Assembly (NCBI RefSeq): GCF_022867865.1
Contig: NZ_JALIEC010000001.1
Coordinates: 1-64,000 of the forward strand
Source of the DNA: Phaeobacter sp. J2-8
Lineage (GTDB): Bacteria; Pseudomonadota; Alphaproteobacteria; Rhodobacterales; Rhodobacteraceae
Direction of reading: 5' to 3'
DNA length: 64,000 bases
Numbering within the stretch: position 1 is the stretch's first letter; each line of letters opens with the position of its first letter. The notes below the pieces were generated by a model. That model was not told the DNA's origin. It saw only the letters and a list, made by a program, of their open reading frames with translations, and did not search any database. Below, piece after piece: positions 1 to 9,130 of the stretch. Both the position numbers and the translations under genes were made by a program.

Positions 1-733
1 CGTTGATGATCGGCGCCCAAGCGTTCGGCAGCGCGTGTTTCACGATCACCTTCCAGGGCGGCGTGCCTTTCAGCCGGGCCATTTCGATATAGGGGGACGC
101 CAAGAGATTGATGATTGCCGCCCGCGTCATCCGCATCATATGCGCCGTGACCACCAGAACCAGCGTCAGGGCAGGCAGGAAGGTCCGGTGCAGAAGTTCC
201 GGGAATGTCATCCCCGAGCTCAGACTGGAAATCGCCGGGAACATGCTGGTTTTCACCGCGAGATACAGGATCAGGATGTAACCAAGAAAGAATTCCGGGC
301 TGGAAATCGACGTCAGGGTCAGCACATTTGCCACCCGGTCAAACAGCGTGTTGCGCAACAGCGCCACGATAATGCCCAGCGTAATCGCAAAGGGAACAGC
401 AATCACCGCCGCATAGGCCGCAAGGAACAACGTGTTGACAAATCGGTCGCCGATTATGTCGATCACACGGTCACCGCTGACCACTGATGTGCCGAAATCG
501 CCGATAATTGCCCCGCCAAGCCATTCAAAATAACGCACAAACGCCGGTTTGTTCAAACCCATCTGTTCGCGCATGGCGGCGAGGGTTTCCTCGGTTGCGC
601 CCTGGCCAAGAACCGCCTCGGCGATGTCGCCCGGCAAAAGTTCGACCATGAAAAAGATGATCACTGAAATAATCAGAAGCGTGATAAGGCCAAACCCCAG
701 TCGCTTCAGAACCAGACCAAAGATGTCGCCCAT
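1..733 (-). CDS. ABC transporter permease, DppB/OppB type (partial, C-terminus outside window)
   Basis: Inner-membrane permease of a peptide/nickel-type ABC importer. The 244 visible residues begin MGDIFGLVLKRLGFGLITLL, giving the usual first membrane helix at about residues 9-30, followed by the periplasmic stretch and helices near 100-125, 137-157 and 188-208. The late segment RAAIINLLASPYIEMARLKG is the EAA-type loop that contacts the ATPase. The gene lies just downstream of the matching binding protein (842-2450) on the same strand, so the pair is an operon whose second permease and ATPases should lie left of position 1. The substrate cannot be told from sequence; peptides or related cations are the family norm. 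Confidence 0.9.
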   Translation of the reverse strand, partial: MGDIFGLVLKRLGFGLITLLIISVIIFFMVELLPGDIAEAVLGQGATEETLAAMREQMGLNKPAFVRYFEWLGGAIIGDFGTSVVSGDRVIDIIGDRFVNTLFLAAYAAVIAVPFAITLGIIVALLRNTLFDRVANVLTLTSISSPEFFLGYILILYLAVKTSMFPAISSLSSGMTFPELLHRTFLPALTLVLVVTAHMMRMTRAAIINLLASPYIEMARLKGTPPWKVIVKHALPNAWAPIIN

Positions 734-802
734 CTTGTCCCTCTGTTGTTATCCCGCGCTGTATTCGGCGGGTTTTTGGGCCTTCCGGCCAAAGCGGCAG
801 TC

Positions 803-820
803 CGGGGGCAATTGCCCCCG
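803..820. repeat. perfect 18-bp inverted repeat between binding protein and permease
   Basis: CGGGGGCAATTGCCCCCG is fully self-complementary and lies in the 108-base gap between the binding-protein stop and the permease start. Hairpins here commonly stabilise the upstream transcript or damp the downstream one, so the binding protein is made in excess. That role is inference; no T-run follows on the minus strand. Confidence 0.6.
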
Positions 821-841
821 AACCACCACGAAGTGTCGGCG

Positions 842-2450
842 TTAACCGTCGAACCACCAGCGGCTGGCGGCGCGACAGCCATCCATTTCCCAGCTGGCGG
901 CAAGCTCGCCCGTGGTCTGGACGTTGGAACGGCGTCCATACACAAAGTTGCGGAAGAACGGGATGATCGTTCCGCCATCATCGCGGGCGATTTCCGCCAT
1001 TTCACGATAGATTTCCGACCGCTTGCCATCGTCCAGCTCGCCTTTGCCCTGACGCAGCAGCACGTTGAACCGTTCGTTGATCCAGCGGCTTTCGTTCCAG
1101 GCGGCATCATCTTTGTAAGCCAGCGAATACATCACATCCGGTGTCGGACGTGCGCCCCATGCCACGGCACAGAACGGCTTTTTCAGCCAGACATCCGAAT
1201 AATAGCCATCATTCGGCTCGCGGATGGCGTTGACCTTGATGCCCGCGGCCTTGGCCTGCTCTGCATAAAGAACGCACATGTCGACCGCGCCCGAGAACAG
1301 GGAATCTGCGGTCGAAACGCTGACCTCCAGCCCCTCTGCACCGGCTTCTTTCAGCAATGCCTTGGCCTTGTCCGGGTCATACGCCAACTGGTCGAGCCCT
1401 TCGGGATAATAGGGCTGGGCCAGGCGAATGGTGGAAATCATTGCCCGGAATGGCCGCGCCAAAGGCGATCTTCTCGACGATTTCATCGCGGTTCATGGCC
1501 AGTTTCAGCGCCATGCGGACCTTGACGTCGTCAAACGGCGCGGTGTCGCAATGCATCGGCATGGTGATCGCCGAGGCCGACGGCACATTGTCCACCAGAA
1601 GGTTCGGGTTGCGCTGCATCAGCGCCATGGTTTTCAGGTCAATCGCCGATACCGCGTCGACATCGCCGGTGACCAGCGCCGTTTGACGGGCGTTCGGGTC
1701 GTTGATCGCAATCATTTCGACCGTGTCGAAATAGGCGCCTTCCAGGTGCCAGCCATCGTGACGCTCAAGCTTGAAGCCCACACCGAATTCGCCGTCGACG
1801 ATTTTATAGGGGCCACAGCCAATGCCGGATTCCCAATCAATGCCGTCTTCGGTCGCCGGCAGGATCGCCAGGTGATAATCGGTCATCAGCCAGGGCAGAT
1901 CGGCATTCGGACCGGCCAGTTTAAAGACCACGGTCAGGTCATCGGTCTTGGTGATGTCGACAACATCCGCCAACAGCGCCTTGGCCGCCGAGGTCGACGC
2001 GTCGCCACGGTGGAAGTTCATCGAAGCAATGACGTCATCCGCCGTAACCTTGCTGCCATCGTGGAAGGTGACATTGTCACGCATCTTGAAGGTCCATTCC
2101 GATGCGTCTTCGGAACCCGACCAATCTTCGGCCACGTCGCCGCCCAATGTCTGATCGGTGTTGATCAGGGTCAGGAACGACCGGTGCGTGTGCGCAAGGA
2201 AAATCTGCTGCACCGACAAATAGGTGCCGGGGTTGTGGGTATCAGAGCTGTTGTTGTCGTGAATGGCCACACGGAAAGCGCCGCCGGATTTCGGCTGGGC
2301 TTTCGCCTCGGACGTCCAAAGCCCGGTGGCGGTCGCGGTGGTCAGACCCGCCGCAACGGAATGGCGCATGAACGCACGGCGTGACAAACGGCCAAGCCGA
2401 GCCTCGTTGGTCAGGCGGTCAATCAGGCCCAGATCCTTGGGTTTCGTCAT
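842..2450 (-). CDS. ABC transporter substrate-binding protein, family 5 (frame broken by one base)
   Basis: Periplasmic binding protein (SBP_bac_5) for the adjacent DppB-type permease. The N-terminus carries a twin-arginine signal (SRRAFMRHSVAAG, then a hydrophobic stretch ending EAKAQ). Family features follow, such as GCGPYKIVDGEFGVGFKLER and DPDKAKALLKEAG. The frame changes near 1422: up to GNDFHHS it is one frame, and from AQPYYPEGL another. Deleting the T of a minus-strand GCCTGGC joins them into about 535 residues, the normal size. The start ATG overlaps the TGA of a small upstream frame (ATGA), suggesting translational coupling. Ligand unknown. Confidence 0.88.
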
Positions 2451-2711
2451 TTGCTGTGTCTCCCTGTTTTCATTTTGTTGCCCGCACCCCGGTCAGGGAA
2501 CGCGGGAATATCCATGTCATGATATGGCGCGCGGCCGCCGAACGGCCAGTCCATGTGATGCATTTGATCGATGTGCAGTCGGAAGGCCCGCGCCGCGCCG
2601 GAAGAATGTTCCCGGCTGCGCGCCAAACGCCGAAGCGTCGGGCGCGATACGCGCAGTCGATAAAGGCGCCTCGGCCAAACCGGTTTGAGAACCCGGCATC
2701 GTCTCGGTCAT
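2447..2711 (-). CDS. small hypothetical protein coupled to the binding protein (one-base frameshift suspected)
   Basis: I do not recognise this family. An excellent ribosome site (AAGGAGG, 4-base spacer) precedes ATG at 2711, beginning MTETMPGSQTGLAEAPLSTA. That frame runs to ARRPRAIS-like low-information sequence and stops near 2517. The +1 frame reads FRLHIDQMHHMDWPFGGRAP and ends with a TGA that overlaps the ATG of the binding protein. Removing one base around 2600-2615, for example a G of GCGGGCC, joins both into about 87 residues. The strong ribosome site and the ATGA overlap argue for a real gene; its role is unknown. Confidence 0.4.
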
Positions 2712-3056
2712 CTTGCCTCCTTGACCCAGTCACGGTTTGCAAAGCTGATATTTCTCCAACGGCGGTTACGCCGATTTGAAACCCGGCACACAAATGCGAC
2801 ACATCTATGGAAACAGAAACAGGCGCAGGTATCCACCCAAATTATCATTTTTATTGGCAAATTAACGGGAACGCCCCGGAATTTCAGCATTTTCGCGTGG
2901 TCTGTTTGCGACATCTGGGTTCAGATCGCGGCCTGAAATCCACCGAATCTGTTGATCATCAAAAGCCTTACCTAAGGTCAAATTGCGACGTTTCCGGCCC
3001 CAAATCCAATGAAAAGAAACCCCGTCAAAACCTTCTGGCGGGCGAAGTGGGCCGTT
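2712..3056. other. 345-base intergenic region, probable promoter of the peptide ABC operon
   Basis: This stretch between the LacI stop and the small coupled gene is more AT-rich than its surroundings, with runs such as tatcatttttattggcaaat near 2840. No open frame has plausible coding character or a ribosome site. It most likely holds the minus-strand promoter for 2711-1. An imperfect dyad (gcgacatctg-ggtt-cagatcgc, about 2908-2931) is present; I cannot assign a regulator. Confidence 0.4.
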
Positions 3057-4087
3057 TTATGCCGACGCCCGGCGAATGATCTCAAACCCCAGATTCATGA
3101 CCGGGGTTTCCGGGGTGTTGCCCGCCAAACGGGTCAAAAGCGCATCCGCCGCCGTATGGCCCAGACGCACCCGGTCGATCATCACCGTGGTCAGCGCCGG
3201 TTCCAGATCGCGGGCGAAATCCTGATCGCCCAGGCCCATCAGCGCCAGATCATCCGGCACCACAAGACCGCGGTGCCGGGCCTCGATCAGCGCACCATGC
3301 GCCAGCAAATCTGAACTACAGAACACTGCGCCGCCCTTCAGGCCATTTTGGTCGATCAAATGCGCCAGGGCGCGCCGCCCAGCGCCAATGCTGGCGGGGC
3401 CACCGGTGTTGGCGTCGGTCACTGCCGCGCCGGTCATTTCCTGAAATCTGGTGGCAAAGGCACCTTGGCGCCGCATTGCGCGTTCATCGCCGGCGGTGAT
3501 GGTTGCCGCGGTTTTGTAACCTCGTTCCGCCAGATAGTGCGCAGCGGCCCGCCCGGCATCGACATGATTGAAACCAACGCACATGTCGATCGGGCTGTCG
3601 GTAACGTCCCAGACCTCAATCACCGGGATATTGGCCCCCAAAAGCATTCTGCGGGTCTCTGCGCTGTGATGAATTCCGGTCAAAAGCATCGCATCGGGAC
3701 GACGTGACAGATGGGCGGCAATCAACCCCGCTTCGGCATCGGGATCAAACCCGGTTTCCGACAACAGGATCTGGTAACCATGGCCGCGCATCTGCGCCGA
3801 AAACGTGGCCGCGAACGAGGAATAGACGATATTGGTCAGCGACGGGATCAAGGCGGTGATCAGGTTCGACCGTTTCGACGCCAGCGCCCCCGCCAGCGCA
3901 TTGGGCACGAATCCGTGACCTCTATCGCGTCACGAATGCGGCGCAGCGTATCCGGCGACACCTTGCCCGGATGCGACAGCGCACGCGACACCGTCACCTG
4001 CGACACGCCAGCCATGCGGCCAACCGCCGCCATTGTCACACGGGCCTTGCCGTTATCCGGGGGGCTATCCTTTTTCATCGGCAGCAT
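3057..4087 (-). CDS. LacI-family transcriptional regulator (frame broken by one base)
   Basis: DNA-binding repressor or activator of the LacI/GalR family. The helix-turn-helix is at residues about 17-40 (VTMAAVGRMAGVSQVTVSRA), followed by the periplasmic-binding-protein-like effector domain (SNLITALIPSLTNIVYSSFA onward). The frame breaks near 3914: EVT then reads DSCPM instead of GFVPNALAGALASKRSN. One missing G (ACGGATTC for ACGGGATTC) restores about 343 residues, the normal family size. It lies 21 bases downstream of tctA on the same strand, so it is probably part of that operon. It is the natural candidate for the two LacI-type sites at 7212-7225 and 7322-7335. Confidence 0.9.
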
Positions 4088-4108
4088 AATCGACCCAAGT
4101 TCGGGGGC

Positions 4109-5617
4109 TTACAAGTCCCCATGCGGTGCCGGTTGCGGTGGACGTTTGCGCGCCATCACCACCGACCCGGCCAGCGAGCCAATAATCAGCAGCCACAACA
4201 CAACCGCAATCCAGCTTTTGGTAAAGAAAATCGTCAGATCACCAAAGGATTCGACGCTTTTGACAAAATAGATCTCGGCGGACGGCCCCAGGATAAAGCC
4301 GATGATAAAGGGCGCGATTTCGATGCCGATCTTGGTTGCGACCCAGCCGAAGATACCAAAGATCAGCAAGGTCCAGACATCGAACATAATGCCATAATTG
4401 ATAGTATAGGCGCCAATGACACACATCATCAGGATGATCGGAAACAGGATGTGTTTCGGGATCGTGACCACCAGGGCAAAATAGCGGATCGCGTAATACA
4501 TCATTGCAAACATTGCCAGATTTGCCAGCATCATGGCGATGATCATCGCGTTCCAGGTGTCGGGATTGTTGCCGATGAACAGCGGGCCAACCTGTATCCC
4601 CTGAAGCGTGAAAGCCCCGATCAGAAGCGCCGTTGTGGCATCGCCGGGAATGCCAAGTGACAGAAGCGGCACCAACGCGCCACCGGTCAATCCATTGTTG
4701 CCGGCCTCTGATGCCATGATCCCAGCCGGTTCACCTTTGCCAAAGGTTTCGGGATGGGACGAAAACGTCTTGGCATTGGAATAGGCCAGGATCGAGGCCG
4801 CAGAACCGCCAACGCCCGGCAAGATGCCAACAAAGGTGCCGATGCCGGAAGACCGGATCAGATTGGTGAACTGGCCTTTGAAAATCGAAAAGCTGAAGCT
4901 CTTGGCGCCGCCGATTTTCACGTCATCGCGTGACTGGCCCTTGGGCACGCCGATTTCGGCCTGTTCCAGGATGGCGGCCAGCCCGAACAACCCGATCAGC
5001 ACCGGCAACAGGGAAAACCCGCTGTCCAGCCAATATTCCGTGCCCGGCGGCACCAACCGCAGCTCGCCATTGCCGCCCTTTTGAATGGAATAGGTGCCAA
5101 TCAGACTGACAAAGATGCCCAGAAAACCCGAAAAGATGCCCATCAGCATGTCGGACGACAGCGCCGCCATGACCGTCAGGGCAAACAGGATGATCAGGAA
5201 TTTCTCGACATAGGAAAATGCGATGGCAAAATCCGCCAGGGCAGGCGCAAAGAAATAGAGCGCCACAAGGCTGACAATCCCGCCGACCAGTGACGCCACG
5301 ATGCCGATACGCAGGGCCTTTTCGCCTTCGCCGCGTTTGGCCATTGGATAGCCATCGAATGTGGTGGTGATCGAACTGGGCGTGCCGGGAATACCCAACA
5401 GGATCGCGGGCACCAGCCCGCCTGAAATCCCGCCAACATAAAGCCCCAACAACAGCGCCAGCCCGTTTTCCAACCCCAGCGAATAGGTCAGCGGCAAACA
5501 GACCGCCACCGCCATGGTGGCCGTCATGCCGGGAATGGCGCCAAAAATGATGCCGATCAACGTGCCACCGACGGTCAGAAGCACAAACAGCGGCGTGATA
5601 TTGGCCAGGAAATCCAT
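4109..5617 (-). CDS. tctA: tripartite tricarboxylate transporter permease TctA
   Basis: Large membrane subunit (502 residues, about 12 helices) of a TTT secondary transporter, which imports organic acids with a periplasmic TctC protein. Family signatures are present: GTLIGIIFGAIPGMTATMAV near the N-terminus and GILPGVGGSAASILAYSNAK in the middle. The start is ATG 5617, preceded by AAAGGTG and 11 bases after the restored tctB stop. As sequenced, the tctB frame runs into tctA without a stop. That apparent 643-residue fusion is an indel artefact, because tctA keeps its own start and ribosome site. Substrate unknown; the adjacent sugar-acid module suggests a sugar acid. Confidence 0.93.
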   Translation of the reverse strand: MDFLANITPLFVLLTVGGTLIGIIFGAIPGMTATMAVAVCLPLTYSLGLENGLALLLGLYVGGISGGLVPAILLGIPGTPSSITTTFDGYPMAKRGEGEKALRIGIVASLVGGIVSLVALYFFAPALADFAIAFSYVEKFLIILFALTVMAALSSDMLMGIFSGFLGIFVSLIGTYSIQKGGNGELRLVPPGTEYWLDSGFSLLPVLIGLFGLAAILEQAEIGVPKGQSRDDVKIGGAKSFSFSIFKGQFTNLIRSSGIGTFVGILPGVGGSAASILAYSNAKTFSSHPETFGKGEPAGIMASEAGNNGLTGGALVPLLSLGIPGDATTALLIGAFTLQGIQVGPLFIGNNPDTWNAMIIAMMLANLAMFAMMYYAIRYFALVVTIPKHILFPIILMMCVIGAYTINYGIMFDVWTLLIFGIFGWVATKIGIEIAPFIIGFILGPSAEIYFVKSVESFGDLTIFFTKSWIAVVLWLLIIGSLAGSVVMARKRPPQPAPHGDL

Positions 5618-5628
5618 GGGGGCACCTT

Positions 5629-6040
5629 TTAGGGAAGGGTAAGGAAGAAAAGCTCTGTAAAGAGATACCAGATCACCGTCGGCGCAATCAGCGCCACCAC
5701 GATCAGGGGGCCAGGCCTGGCGCAAACCGCGATCATGCATGAACAACAATCCGGTCAGCAGCACATAGGGGATCGAACAGATCAAAAACCCCATGCCGGT
5801 ATTGGGCCAGACATCCCCGACCGGCACCATCGCGATGAAATACACCAGTGTCAGCGCCAGAGCGCCCAGGAACCGCAGCCGGTCCATACGGTTGGCAATT
5901 TGCGCCAGATAGGCGCCACAATGGGCAATGCGGGCAAAGCGGGTCACCACAATGGCGCCGCCCAACAGCACCAGAATACAGGCGATCAACGTCGGAAAGA
6001 CCAGATAAGAGGTCTCAAAATCAATGGTCACTTGGGTCAT
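5629..6040 (-). CDS. tctB: tripartite tricarboxylate transporter TctB (frame broken by one base)
   Basis: Small membrane subunit of the TTT transporter, four predicted helices (residues about 13-33, 58-75, 86-104 and the C-terminal segment). The reading frame is good to RGLRQA and then shifts. With the T at 5713 (inside GCCTGGC) removed it continues GPLIVVALIAPTVIWYLF and ends FFLTLP-stop at 5629, giving 136 residues, typical for TctB. It lies between tctC (60-base gap) and tctA (11 bases). The C-run next to it (five C) is an alternative place for the extra base. Confidence 0.85.
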
Positions 6041-6099
6041 TGCATCCTCCGCCAGGGGTCGCAGGGCCCGACCCCAATGCGGGGTCGGACCGTATCAGA

Positions 6100-7149
6100 T
6101 CAGGAACCGGTTGCGATTTCGGCAATCACCTTGCGATAGGTATCGCGCTTGTCCCCAAGATGCTGTTGCGCATCCGCCTGTGGCAAAAAGTTCGGGATAA
6201 AGAAGGATTCCTTCTGCCGCGCCTGAATTTCGCCCTTGGCAAAGATTTCGGTCAGGGCGGTGTCGATCTGGGCGGCAATCGCCGGATCCATATCTTTGTT
6301 GAACAAGAAGAAGAATTCCTTGTCGAAAGTGAAATCACCTTCGGCATCCACCGGCACCGAGGTCACCGGCGAGGCAAATTGCAACATGTCGTCGCGCGTG
6401 GTGCCGCCCATGCCGGCCTCTGGCGCCTGTTCCAGCGTCGCGGCGCGGGCCGTGATCCAGACAAATTTCATGGCCTTGGGATCGTCGGCCGGCAGTTGGG
6501 TGAATTGTTCATTGCCCTGAATAGAGCCGTTGATCACATCCGAAAGCCCATCCCACATGGTCTGGTTCTTGTCCGACTGACCGCCGGTATTGACCGCAAC
6601 GATATTTTCTTCGGATCCGGGGCTGCGCAGCTTTGCCGCGTTTTTCATCGCGGAAAATCCGATTTCCGACACGCCGCCGGGCTGGATTGCGACGCGCACC
6701 CGCGTCCCCGCCTCTGCTGCGGCAAGGATGTCTTCCATCGTGTTATACGGCGAATTTGCAGGCACCAGATAGGCGTTGCCGGGGTTGATCGCGACGGTCG
6801 GGCCAACGTTGTAATCGGCAAATGGATCGGCATAGCCGGTCACGCCATAGAGGTTGCCAAGATAGGATTGATCGTGGAACACCATCAACGTGGTGCCGCG
6901 GCTGTCGCGATCCAATGCCTTGAACGCCGCAGAGGCACCAACCGCATCCACCTTGATATTGATCCCCAGATGCTCGGCCAATGCGTCCGCAACAATCGCC
7001 GAGTTCTGATATGTGTCGCCCCCGGTCGAGGTCGAGCCGATCACCATGCGCACATTGCGCGGCAATTCCTGAGCAGTGGCAGCAAACGGAGCGGCCAGCA
7101 AAGCAGCGGCGGCAAATCCGGCGAAAAGTGTTCTGCGTTGAATAGTCAT
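6100..7149 (-). CDS. tctC: TctC/Bug-family tricarboxylate-binding protein
   Basis: Periplasmic solute receptor (349 residues) of the TTT transporter. It starts MTIQRRTLFAGFAAAALLAA, with a Sec-type signal peptide cleaved after about residue 26 (ATAQ). The ligand-loop region GSTSTGGDTYQNSAIVADAL and the later GGVSEIGFS segment correspond to the two substrate loops of Bug proteins, though the sequence is atypical for the family. First gene of the tctC-tctB-tctA-lacI operon, divergent from the IlvD-type dehydratase at 7374. The substrate is likely the acid, or its precursor, processed by the 7374-10967 genes; this is inference from position. Confidence 0.9.
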   Translation of the reverse strand: MTIQRRTLFAGFAAAALLAAPFAATAQELPRNVRMVIGSTSTGGDTYQNSAIVADALAEHLGINIKVDAVGASAAFKALDRDSRGTTLMVFHDQSYLGNLYGVTGYADPFADYNVGPTVAINPGNAYLVPANSPYNTMEDILAAAEAGTRVRVAIQPGGVSEIGFSAMKNAAKLRSPGSEENIVAVNTGGQSDKNQTMWDGLSDVINGSIQGNEQFTQLPADDPKAMKFVWITARAATLEQAPEAGMGGTTRDDMLQFASPVTSVPVDAEGDFTFDKEFFFLFNKDMDPAIAAQIDTALTEIFAKGEIQARQKESFFIPNFLPQADAQQHLGDKRDTYRKVIAEIATGS

Positions 7150-7211
7150 GATGTCCTCCCGGTCGGGGTGAAGCCCCGGTTTTTGTCGGTCCGTATCTTC
7201 GGACCATGCGA

Positions 7212-7225
7212 TGCATGCGCATACA
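7212..7225. promoter_or_regulatory. LacI-type operator candidate upstream of tctC
   Basis: TGCATGCGCATACA is a near-perfect dyad (6 of 7 positions) with the central GC|GC typical of LacI/GalR operators. It lies 63-76 bases upstream of the tctC start in the divergent promoter region. It resembles the second site at 7322 (shared TGTAT-CGCA-CA core when read on the minus strand). The LacI gene at 3057-4087 in the same operon is the likely binder. Confidence 0.45.
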
Positions 7226-7321
7226 CAGACTTACATCATACCCAACAACATTCTGTCAACATCTTTGATTGGAGCAATAAACCGCAATAAATTCGCACCC
7301 TTGATCATTGACAGCCGTAAA

Positions 7322-7335
7322 TGTATACGCAAACA
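7322..7335. promoter_or_regulatory. second LacI-type operator candidate, upstream of the dehydratase
   Basis: TGTATACGCAAACA is a weaker dyad (5 of 7) that matches the reverse complement of the site at 7212 in the pattern TGTAT-N-CGCA-NN-CA. It ends 38 bases before ATG 7374. Two oppositely oriented copies, one per divergent gene and about 110 bases apart, fit joint control of transporter and catabolic genes. Confidence 0.4.
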
Positions 7336-7373
7336 TAGAACAAGATAATTCAGACCCGAGGTTGGAGACCACA

Positions 7374-9114
7374 ATGAAATCGCCCCCGCAAAACACCCGA
7401 GACATTGCGAAGCGCGCGCTGGTTTGGGCCGGATGATTTGCGCAGCTTTGGCCATCGGTCGCGGATGATGCAGCTGGGGTATTCCGAAGAAGAGTTCATG
7501 GGCAGGCCGATCATTGGCATCCTCAATACCTGGTCGGAACTGAACTCTTGTCACAGCCACTTTCCGGAACGGGTCAAGGATGTGAAACGCGGGATTTTGC
7601 AGGCCGGGGGATTTCCGGTCGAATTGCCGTCCCTTTCGGTGGATGAAAGCTTCTCCAAGCCGACCTCGATGCTGTATCGCAACATGCTGGCGATGGAGGT
7701 TGAGGAAAACATCCGCTCACATCCGCTGGACGGTGTGGTGCTGATGGGCGGCTGTGACAAATCCACCCCGGGGCTGGTGATGGGGGCCATCACCGCCGAT
7801 GTGCCGATGATTTACCTGCCTGCCGGGCCAATGCTGCGCGGCAATTACGCGGGCAAGACGCTGGGCTCTGGCTCTGACGCGTGGAAATTCTGGGATGAGC
7901 GGCGCGCGGGCAATATTTCCGACGCCGAATGGGTCGGGGTGCAGGGTGGCATCGCGCGCTCGGCGGGAACCTGTATGACCATGGGCACGGCTTCGACCAT
8001 GACGGCGATTGCCAACTCTCTCGGGCTGACCTTGCCGGGGGCCTCGTCGATCCCGGCGGCGGATTCCGGCCATCAACGCATGGGCGCCGACTGTGGCCGC
8101 CGCATTGTCGATATGGTCTGGGAGGATCTGACGCCCGAGGTGATCGTGACCGAAGCCGCCGTGCGCAATGCGGCAATCGTCGCCATGGCAACCGGTTGTT
8201 CGACCAATGCGGTGGTGCATCTGATCGCGATGGCACGCCGCGCCGGGGTGCAGTTGACGCTGGACGATCTGGATGCGCTGGGCCGGGTCACGCCGCTGAT
8301 CGCCAATGTGCGGCCTTCGGGCAAAGACTATCTGATGGAAGATTTCTATTTCGCCGGCGGTTTGCGGGCGCTGATGAAGCAGATCGAGGATCGGCTGGAC
8401 ACAACCTGCATCACCGTGACGGGCAAAACCCTGGCCGAGAATTTGGAAGGCGCGGTTGTCTACAATGACGATGTGATCCGCCCGCTGTCCAATCCGGTCT
8501 ACAAGGAAGGCTCGCTTGCGGTGCTGAAGGGCAATCTCTGCCCTTCGGGTGCGGTGATCAAACCGGCGGCCTGTGATCCGAAATATTATCAACACGAAGG
8601 CCCGGCGCTGGTCTTTGACAGCTATCCCGAGATGAAGGCGGCCATCGACGACGAGGATCTGGATGTAACGCCCGACACCGTATTGGTGCTGCGCAATGCC
8701 GGACCGCAGGGTGGACCGGGGATGCCGGAATGGGGCATGTTGCCGATCCCCAAGGCGCTGATCAAACAGGGTCACCGCGACATGTTGCGGATTTCCGATG
8801 CGCGGATGTCGGGCACGTCTTATGGTGCTTGCGTACTGCATGTCGCCCCCGAAAGCTTTGTTGGCGGGCCGCTGGCGCTGTTGAAAACAGGCGACATCGT
8901 GCGGCTGGATCTGGAAGGGCGGCGTTTGGACATGCTGGTCGACGAGACCGAAATCGCCGCGCGCCGCGCCGCATGGTCGCCGCCGGAACGTCGTTTCGAA
9001 CGGGGCTGGGGCTGGATGTTCTCGCAGCATGTGGGTCAGGCCGACAGCGGATGTGACTTTGACTATTTGCAGCGCGACTTTGGTGCAGCAGCAGGCGAAC
9101 CCGATATTTTCTGA
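7374..9114 (+). CDS. IlvD/Edd-family sugar-acid dehydratase (one-base frameshift near start)
   Basis: Iron-sulfur dehydratase that removes water from a 2,3-dihydroxy acid to give a 2-keto-3-deoxy acid. Iron-sulfur cysteines lie in GGCDKSTPG, AGTCMTMGTAST and PSGAVIKPAAC. Counting from ATG 7374 and removing one C from the C5 run at 7383-7387 gives MKSPRKTPETLRSARWFG and 579 residues, the length typical of L-arabinonate/D-xylonate dehydratases rather than IlvD proper (about 560-615). As sequenced, only a TTG at 7405 opens the frame. The DapA-family and SMP-30 genes downstream support a pentonate or related sugar-acid route. The exact substrate is not fixed. Confidence 0.88.
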
Positions 9115-9130
9115 TGAAAAGGAGAGGCGC

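Noticed and set aside
4109-6040. Single 643-residue TctB-TctA fusion protein
   Set aside because: The junction translates tctB's last codons and the ribosome site in a wrong frame. Removing one base restores a tctB stop, and tctA has its own ATG and site.
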